From Streptomyces rubradiris (lineage in GTDB: Bacteria > Actinomycetota > Actinomycetes > Streptomycetales > Streptomycetaceae), in contig NZ_BNEA01000020.1 of the NCBI RefSeq assembly GCF_016860525.1, forward strand, positions 1 to 10,828: a DNA stretch of 10,828 nt, in the 5' to 3' direction. The notes below the pieces were generated by a model, which ran no database searches, had not been told where the DNA came from, and was given only the letters and a program-made list of their open reading frames with translations. The position numbers were made by a program, and so were the translations under genes. This document shows, piece by piece, positions 7,378-10,828 of this stretch (positions within the stretch are counted from its first letter, which is position 1; each line of letters begins with the position of its first letter).

Positions 7378-7515
7378 ACCTGCGAGACCGTCGTGCTGGA
7401 CGGTGTCCCGGCACACCGCGACAGCCTCCTGACCGAGGAGGAGCGCGCGGCCGGCGGTCTCATGCCGATCTGTGTCTCCCGCTCCCGCGGTCCCCGCCCG
7501 GTGCCGGATCTGTGA
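7375..7515 (+). pseudogene. PDR/VanB-type oxidoreductase, C-terminal [2Fe-2S] remnant
   Basis: The plus-strand frame ending in TGA at 7513-7515 reads GTCETVVLDGVPAHRDSLL, then TEEERAAGG and ICVSRSRGPRPVPDL. This is the very characteristic C-terminal end of phthalate-dioxygenase-reductase/vanillate-demethylase-reductase proteins: CGTC(E/L)T, then GxPDHRDSxLTxEER, a last cluster Cys in (I/C)CVSR, and a terminal LVLDL. Only about 46 of some 320 residues remain. The FMN and NAD domains and the first cluster cysteines are missing. A Tyr stands where the first Cys of CGTC would be, but this lies at the junction. The tail reads PVPDL instead of LVLDL, suggesting drift. The remnant overlaps the end of the convergent EamA gene by 56 bases. 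Such reductases normally feed electrons to Rieske oxygenases. Confidence 0.78.
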
Positions 7516-8509
7516 CGGCGGCCTCTGCGGGCGGCCGGCGCCGCAGGGCGGCCGACTGGGACAGGACGATGCCCAGGAGCATCAGCACGGACCCGGCCAG
7601 CTGCGGCGGTGTCAGCACCTCGCCGAGCACCAGGTAGGCGGCGACGGCTCCGGCCACCACCTCCAGGGTGAGCATCAGGCTGGCCGAGGTGGGCGGCAGC
7701 CGGCGCTGCGCCGCGACGCCCAGCGCCAGCCCGCCGGCCATGCCGATCACGCCCACCCAGACCACCAGCCCCCACACCGGCAGGGAGTGGTCGTTCAGCG
7801 CGGCGTCCCGCCACAGCGCGGAGAAGGGGAAGGGGTCGATCACGCCCACCAGGGTGAGGACCGCGGCGTCCACGGTGGTGCCCCATGCCGACATCACCAG
7901 GGGTTCGTAGGCGCGCAGTCCTCGTTCGGCGAGCAGGAAGCGGCTCGCCATGGTCAGGGCCGCCAGCAGGGCGAGCGCCAGGCCGGCCCGGTCGAGATCG
8001 CCGCCGGAGGACCACACCCGCCCGGTCAGCGCGAGGCCGCCGAGGGCGAGCGCGATCCCCAGCCAGACCAGCCCGGAGAGCTGCTTTCCCTGCACGAGCC
8101 GTACCCAGAGGGCGACCAGCACCGGCGACAGGTACTCCACCAGCAGCGCGACACCCACGGGCAGCCGGGTCAGGGCCATGGTGAAGGCGACCTGGTTCAC
8201 GGCGAGGCTGACCGTGCCGTACACCAGGACCAGCCACCAGTCGCGGACCCTGACCCGCAGGCGGCCGCGGTGCACGACCGCCGCGATGAGCATCAGCAGC
8301 ACGGCGCCCACGACCGCGCGGGCCTGGATGATGTCGACCGCCGACAGACCGGCGGTTCCCATGGCCTTCAGGGCGGGGGCGGCACCGCCCATCGCGGCGG
8401 CGGCCGCGACCGCCAGGGCGATACCGGCGAGCACCCCGCCGTTCCCGTGCCCGCCCGGGGCGCGCACGGGACGCGGGGGTGTGCCGCTGTGTGCCTTCGG
8501 AGTCGCCAT
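7460..8509 (-). CDS. EamA/DMT-family exporter
   Basis: A 349-residue membrane protein with about ten hydrophobic segments arranged as two five-helix EamA repeats (about 27-150 and 170-315). AAPALKAMGTAGLSAVDII and RAVVGAVLLML open the first repeat. NQVAFTMALTRLPVGVALL and EYLSPVLVALW are typical, as is SLMLTLEVVAGAVAAYLVLGE in the second. Family members (RhaT, YdcZ-like and YddG-like) export amino acids and small metabolites. ATG 8509 lies 40 bases after the stop of the FMN oxidase gene, with a purine-rich AAGGA about 11 bases upstream, so it is probably the third gene of that operon. The hydrophilic tail after about 320 overlaps the ferredoxin-domain remnant on the other strand, so the tail may have been altered when that region was rearranged. 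Likely exports the product or an intermediate of the operon (inference). Confidence 0.88.
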   Translation of the reverse strand: MATPKAHSGTPPRPVRAPGGHGNGGVLAGIALAVAAAAAMGGAAPALKAMGTAGLSAVDIIQARAVVGAVLLMLIAAVVHRGRLRVRVRDWWLVLVYGTVSLAVNQVAFTMALTRLPVGVALLVEYLSPVLVALWVRLVQGKQLSGLVWLGIALALGGLALTGRVWSSGGDLDRAGLALALLAALTMASRFLLAERGLRAYEPLVMSAWGTTVDAAVLTLVGVIDPFPFSALWRDAALNDHSLPVWGLVVWVGVIGMAGGLALGVAAQRRLPPTSASLMLTLEVVAGAVAAYLVLGEVLTPPQLAGSVLMLLGIVLSQSAALRRRPPAEAAVTDPAPGGDRGSGRHRSA

Positions 8510-8549
8510 CGAGCCGCTGCTTCCTTCGCTTCGTCGTCCCCGTGGCGGG

Positions 8550-9644
8550 TCAGCCGGCGGCCACGGCCGTCAGACGGCGCGCCGCCGTCACGAACGTGTC
8601 GTCCAGCTTGTCCACCGTGTTGATGCCCAGTTGCAGCAGGGCGTCGTCGAACTCGGCGCGCAGGATGTCCAGGACGCGCTCCACCCCCTGCTGGCCGCCG
8701 AGTCCGAGGCCCCACAGATAGGGCCTGCCGATGCACACGGCCCGTGCGCCGAGCGCGATCGCCTTGGCGATGTCGGTCCCGGAGCGGATTCCGCCGTCGA
8801 GCAGCACCGGGTGGTCGCGCGGTACGGCTTCGACGACCGAGCGGAGGGCGAACAGGGCGGGTACGACACCGTCCAGCTGGCGGCCACCGTGGTTGGAGAC
8901 GATGGTCGCGTCCATGCCCAGTTCGACGCAGCGCCGGACGTCGGCCGGCCGCACCAGGCCCTTGACCAGCAGCGGCAGCCGGGTCCGGTTGCGGATCCAC
9001 TCCAGGTCGGCCCAGGTGACGGGGAGTTTCTCGTGCCGTCCGCTGGCCGGCGGGTCGCCTCGCAGGATGCCCAGTGCGCGCAGGGTGCCGTAGTCGACTC
9101 CCGGGGGCAGCCGGTACCCGGCCCGCAGGGTGGTCAGCCGGCGGGCCGCGAACGACGCGTCGACCGTGACCACGATGGCCGAGGCCCCGCACTCCTCCGC
9201 GTACGCCAAGGTGGCCTCGACGTCCGCGCGGGAGCGGTAGGGGAAGAGCTGGAACCATGTGTGTCCGGGCGTCTCGCGCGCGATGTCGGCGTAGGGGTGG
9301 TGCGAGTCGGTGCTGACGACCGACAGCAGGCCGTGGCGGGCCGCCGCGCGCGCGGTGGCCAGTTCGGCGTCCGGGTGCACCAGCCGCTGCGGGCTCGTGG
9401 GGGCGAGCAGGAGCGGCATGGCGAGGGTGTGGCCCAGTACGGTGACCGACGTGTCGAGTGTGTGCGGACCGTCGTGGAGTCCCCGCGGCTGCAGCCACAC
9501 GTCGCCGAACGCGGCGGTGTTGGCCGCCACCACGCTGTCCGAACCGGCCCCGCCCGCCACGTACTGGGCGATGGGCGGGTCCGCCTGCGCCGTCCACCGC
9601 TGCTCGAAATCGGCGAGCGACAGCAACGCGTCGAGTTCGGTCAT
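8550..9644 (-). CDS. FMN-dependent alpha-hydroxy-acid oxidase (Hmo/glycolate oxidase family)
   Basis: A 364-residue TIM-barrel flavoenzyme of the glycolate oxidase/lactate dehydrogenase/4-hydroxymandelate oxidase family, which oxidises (S)-2-hydroxy acids to 2-oxo acids. Active-site residues seen by comparison with glycolate oxidase: Tyr28 in YVAGGA, Asp162 in VVTVDAS, Lys228 in LLVKGLV, and His252 and Arg255 in SNHGGRQLDG, followed by LLDGGIRSGTDI for FMN phosphate binding. Phe134 (WFQLFPY) replaces the Tyr of glycolate oxidase, as in the Hmo enzymes of glycopeptide antibiotic clusters. Length is normal. ATG 9644 has GGAG about six bases upstream and lies 17 bases after the oxygenase stop, so the two are co-transcribed. 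It may supply a 2-oxo acid for transamination to a non-proteinogenic amino acid, but no aminotransferase is present in this window. Confidence 0.92.
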   Translation of the reverse strand: MTELDALLSLADFEQRWTAQADPPIAQYVAGGAGSDSVVAANTAAFGDVWLQPRGLHDGPHTLDTSVTVLGHTLAMPLLLAPTSPQRLVHPDAELATARAAARHGLLSVVSTDSHHPYADIARETPGHTWFQLFPYRSRADVEATLAYAEECGASAIVVTVDASFAARRLTTLRAGYRLPPGVDYGTLRALGILRGDPPASGRHEKLPVTWADLEWIRNRTRLPLLVKGLVRPADVRRCVELGMDATIVSNHGGRQLDGVVPALFALRSVVEAVPRDHPVLLDGGIRSGTDIAKAIALGARAVCIGRPYLWGLGLGGQQGVERVLDILRAEFDDALLQLGINTVDKLDDTFVTAARRLTAVAAG

Positions 9645-9661
9645 CGGGGTCTCCGGCGGGT

Positions 9662-10621
9662 TCACCAGATGCCCTGGATGGCCGGGATCGGCGGGATGAC
9701 GCGTGATCCGCCCATCATCTGCAGTACCGAACGGGGAACGGACTGGATGGAGTAGAACCGGCGCAGCCACCGGTCCTGCCCGTCGTAGCGGGGGGTGAAC
9801 GCCGACCGTCCGTGCGCCGCGACGTGGTTGTCCAGCAGGGCGCAGTCGCCCGGCTGCATGATCACCTCGTGGCAGACCTCCTCCAGTGCCTCGGCCAGCG
9901 CGCGCAGGGCGGCGCGGCCCGCCTTGCTCAGGGAGACGGTGTTGTGTGAGTTGAAGCGCATGAGCGGTTTGCCGGCGTCGCCGAAGAGGACCGGGTGGGG
10001 GCCGGCCGGCGCGGGTTCCACGGTGCTGTCCCGGGTGAAGGAGCCCGGGTAGTTGCTGTAGAACTGGCATTCCCGCAGGACGTCCAGGGTCGACGGCTTG
10101 AGCCGCTCGACGGCCTCCCGGACGGAGGAGACGCGGGTCGCGGCGACCTTGTCGTGGTCCTGCCGCAGGCAGATCAGGCCGATGAAGTCCGGGCGCAGGG
10201 CGTGGTGGACGTTCTCGATGTGGAAGTCGAACGCCACCGAGCCGGAGCCCTCGATCCGGGTCTCCTCGCCGGGCAGCGGCTGCACGTTGTGGACGAGGTC
10301 GCCGTTCTTCTCGTCGGCGTAGCCGATCATGGTGCCGAGCGTCTCGGCGATGATCATGGCCAGGCCGGCCGTGCCGTGGCCCGGCAGGGTCGCGGGTTCG
10401 CCGTCGGAGTGGGTGGGCGGGAGCTCGCCGACCTCCAGGCCGCGCAGCAGCAGGAAACCCGTCGTGCCCGAGTCCTCGCCGAAGCGCCGTACCGCTTGCC
10501 GCACCCGCTCGGGCAGGTCGTCGGGGCGGACGGCATCGGGGCCTTGGTGCACGATCTGTTCGGCCCGTTCCCACATGACCGAACGTTCTTGATCGTTCAG
10601 TTCCAGTAACGCCGCAGTCAT
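9662..10621 (-). CDS. Clavaminate-synthase-like Fe(II)/2OG oxygenase
   Basis: A 319-residue enzyme of the CAS/VioC/AsnO group, whose members hydroxylate or otherwise oxidise amino acids, typically at the beta or gamma carbon. The metal triad uses the group's His-X-Glu: His134 and Glu136 in FDFHIENVHH, then His270 in DNHVAAHGRSAF. The 2OG-binding Arg lies in the GQDRWLRRFYS segment (about 284-288), closely matching the FTPRxDGxDRWLRR end of VioC-like enzymes. PDFIGLICLRQD after the first motif is also characteristic. ATG 10621 is preferred over an upstream ATG frame because GAGGA lies just before it and family similarity fits. Codon 5 is TTA (bases 10609-10607), the rare leucine codon that in Streptomyces depends on the bldA tRNA. 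First gene of the minus-strand operon. Substrate unknown. Confidence 0.9.
   Translation of the reverse strand: MTAALLELNDQERSVMWERAEQIVHQGPDAVRPDDLPERVRQAVRRFGEDSGTTGFLLLRGLEVGELPPTHSDGEPATLPGHGTAGLAMIIAETLGTMIGYADEKNGDLVHNVQPLPGEETRIEGSGSVAFDFHIENVHHALRPDFIGLICLRQDHDKVAATRVSSVREAVERLKPSTLDVLRECQFYSNYPGSFTRDSTVEPAPAGPHPVLFGDAGKPLMRFNSHNTVSLSKAGRAALRALAEALEEVCHEVIMQPGDCALLDNHVAAHGRSAFTPRYDGQDRWLRRFYSIQSVPRSVLQMMGGSRVIPPIPAIQGIW
10607..10609 (-). promoter_or_regulatory. TTA leucine codon, potential bldA control point
   Basis: The fifth codon of the oxygenase gene (ATG ACT GCG GCG TTA) is TTA. In Streptomyces TTA is read only by the bldA tRNA, whose active form accumulates late in growth. Being in the first gene of the operon it could delay expression of all three genes. 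I saw no other in-frame TTA in the window. Confidence 0.7.
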
Positions 10622-10667
10622 CGATTCCTCGCAATTCCCCTGCGCTGACCGGCAGGTGATCAACCAC

Positions 10668-10703
10668 TGGTGTCCTGGTGGCATGCCGCTGGTGCCTGGT
10701 GGC
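10668..10703. repeat. Short imperfect direct repeat in the oxygenase leader
   Basis: TGGTGTCCTGGTGGC at 10668-10682 and TGGTGCCTGGTGGC at 10690-10703 differ by one base deletion and are 22 bases apart, about two helical turns. They lie between the proposed promoter and the oxygenase start, in the expected leader RNA. They might be a protein-binding site or a simple sequence duplication. Confidence 0.4.
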
Positions 10704-10721
10704 GGCGTGCTGGCCGAGCCC

Positions 10722-10751
10722 ATTTCAAAACCGACCGTCTGGTTTTGTCAA
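10722..10751 (-). promoter_or_regulatory. Promoter of the oxygenase-oxidase-EamA operon
   Basis: On the minus strand a perfect -35 TTGACA (10751-10746) is followed after 18 bases by TGAAAT (10727-10722), a 4-of-6 match to TATAAT. Transcription would begin near 10715, giving a leader of about 95 bases before the ATG at 10621. Operator-like repeat 1 fills the spacer almost exactly. Confidence 0.6.
10727..10746. promoter_or_regulatory. Operator-like palindrome, copy 1 (TetR-type)
   Basis: AAAACCGACCGTCTGGTTTT is an interrupted palindrome with arms AAAACC and GGTTTT and an 8-base centre. Its form is like many TetR-family operators (ACCGAC...GTCGGT-like half sites). It occupies the -35/-10 spacer of the operon promoter, where a bound repressor would block RNA polymerase. 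Confidence 0.6.
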
Positions 10752-10759
10752 CCGCATAG

Positions 10760-10779
10760 AAAACCGACTGTCCGGTTGT
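10760..10779. promoter_or_regulatory. Operator-like palindrome, copy 2 (TetR-type)
   Basis: AAAACCGACTGTCCGGTTGT matches copy 1 at 17 of 20 positions, in the same orientation and 33 bases from it. It overlaps a possible plus-strand -35 (TTGTCT at 10776-10781) that is paired after 17 bases with TACCGT (10799-10804). This suggests a divergent, probably autoregulated repressor gene starting after the window end. Confidence 0.55.
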
Positions 10780-10828
10780 CTTTCAGGGTCGGCCTGACTA
10801 CCGTCAGCTGGCGGCGGAGCGCCACAGG

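Noticed and set aside
4096..7416. 1106-codon minus-strand frame running across the DHA1 gene and antisense to the regulator
   Set aside because: It crosses real genes on both strands and shows no domain; an artefact of extreme GC content.
7384..7460. Frameshift explanation for the 3-dehydroquinate synthase II remnant (an alternative frame reading GRALLLGQEAVAVC upstream)
   Set aside because: The opposite strand of the same bases reads as a clear PDR-type ferredoxin C-terminus, so the apparent similarity in the shifted frame is better explained as chance.
7369..7515. ATG at 7369 as the true start of a small 48-residue ferredoxin-like protein
   Set aside because: The ATG falls on the rearrangement junction, only two of the cluster-binding cysteines remain, and there is no ribosome binding site.
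9645..10667. Upstream extension of the FMN oxidase frame through the oxygenase gene
   Set aside because: It overlaps the oxygenase in another frame and has no oxidase-family similarity before the ATG at 9644, which has its own ribosome binding site.

Overview
The window is very GC-rich, with GC-rich third codon positions, GTG as well as ATG starts, a TTA codon in one gene and an MmyB-type XRE regulator. Together these point to Streptomyces or a close actinomycete relative. The content is the edge of a secondary-metabolite cluster: thioesterase, free-standing carrier protein, several tailoring oxidoreductases and three exporters. No RNA gene, CRISPR array or recognisable insertion sequence was seen.

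Left block (1-4294, plus strand): an apparently co-transcribed series. It begins with a thioesterase cut off by the window start, whose end overlaps a small stand-alone acyl/peptidyl carrier protein. An acyl-CoA-dehydrogenase-fold flavoprotein, a TauD-type Fe(II)/2-oxoglutarate oxygenase and a 14-helix DHA2-type MFS exporter follow. The arrangement suggests that a building block is held on a carrier protein, oxidised by the flavoprotein and/or the oxygenase, released by a thioesterase, and the product exported. This is inference; the product cannot be named from the sequence. A perfect 14-bp hairpin at 4535-4571 separates this block from the next, convergent gene.

Middle block (4599-6936): a 12-helix DHA1-type MFS transporter on the minus strand and a divergent MmyB-like XRE regulator on the plus strand. 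Their shared intergenic region carries an inverted repeat. The regulator's likely promoter lies so close to its ATG that the mRNA may be leaderless.

Scar (about 6990-7515): two gene remnants lie back to back, both lacking their 5' parts and joined within a few bases near 7375-7380. To the left, on the minus strand, is the C-terminal part of a 3-dehydroquinate-synthase-II/GriH-like enzyme. To the right, on the plus strand, is the extreme C-terminus of a phthalate-dioxygenase-reductase-type protein ([2Fe-2S] domain). This is best read as a deletion that removed the 5' halves of two divergent genes.

Right block (7460-10621, minus strand): a three-gene operon of a clavaminate-synthase-like Fe/2OG oxygenase (TTA at codon 5, suggesting bldA control), an FMN-dependent alpha-hydroxy-acid oxidase and an EamA-family exporter. 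Upstream, at 10720-10780, is a promoter whose spacer is filled by one copy of a 20-bp operator-like sequence. A second copy lies 33 bp away. This looks like control by a TetR-type repressor, probably encoded divergently just beyond the window.
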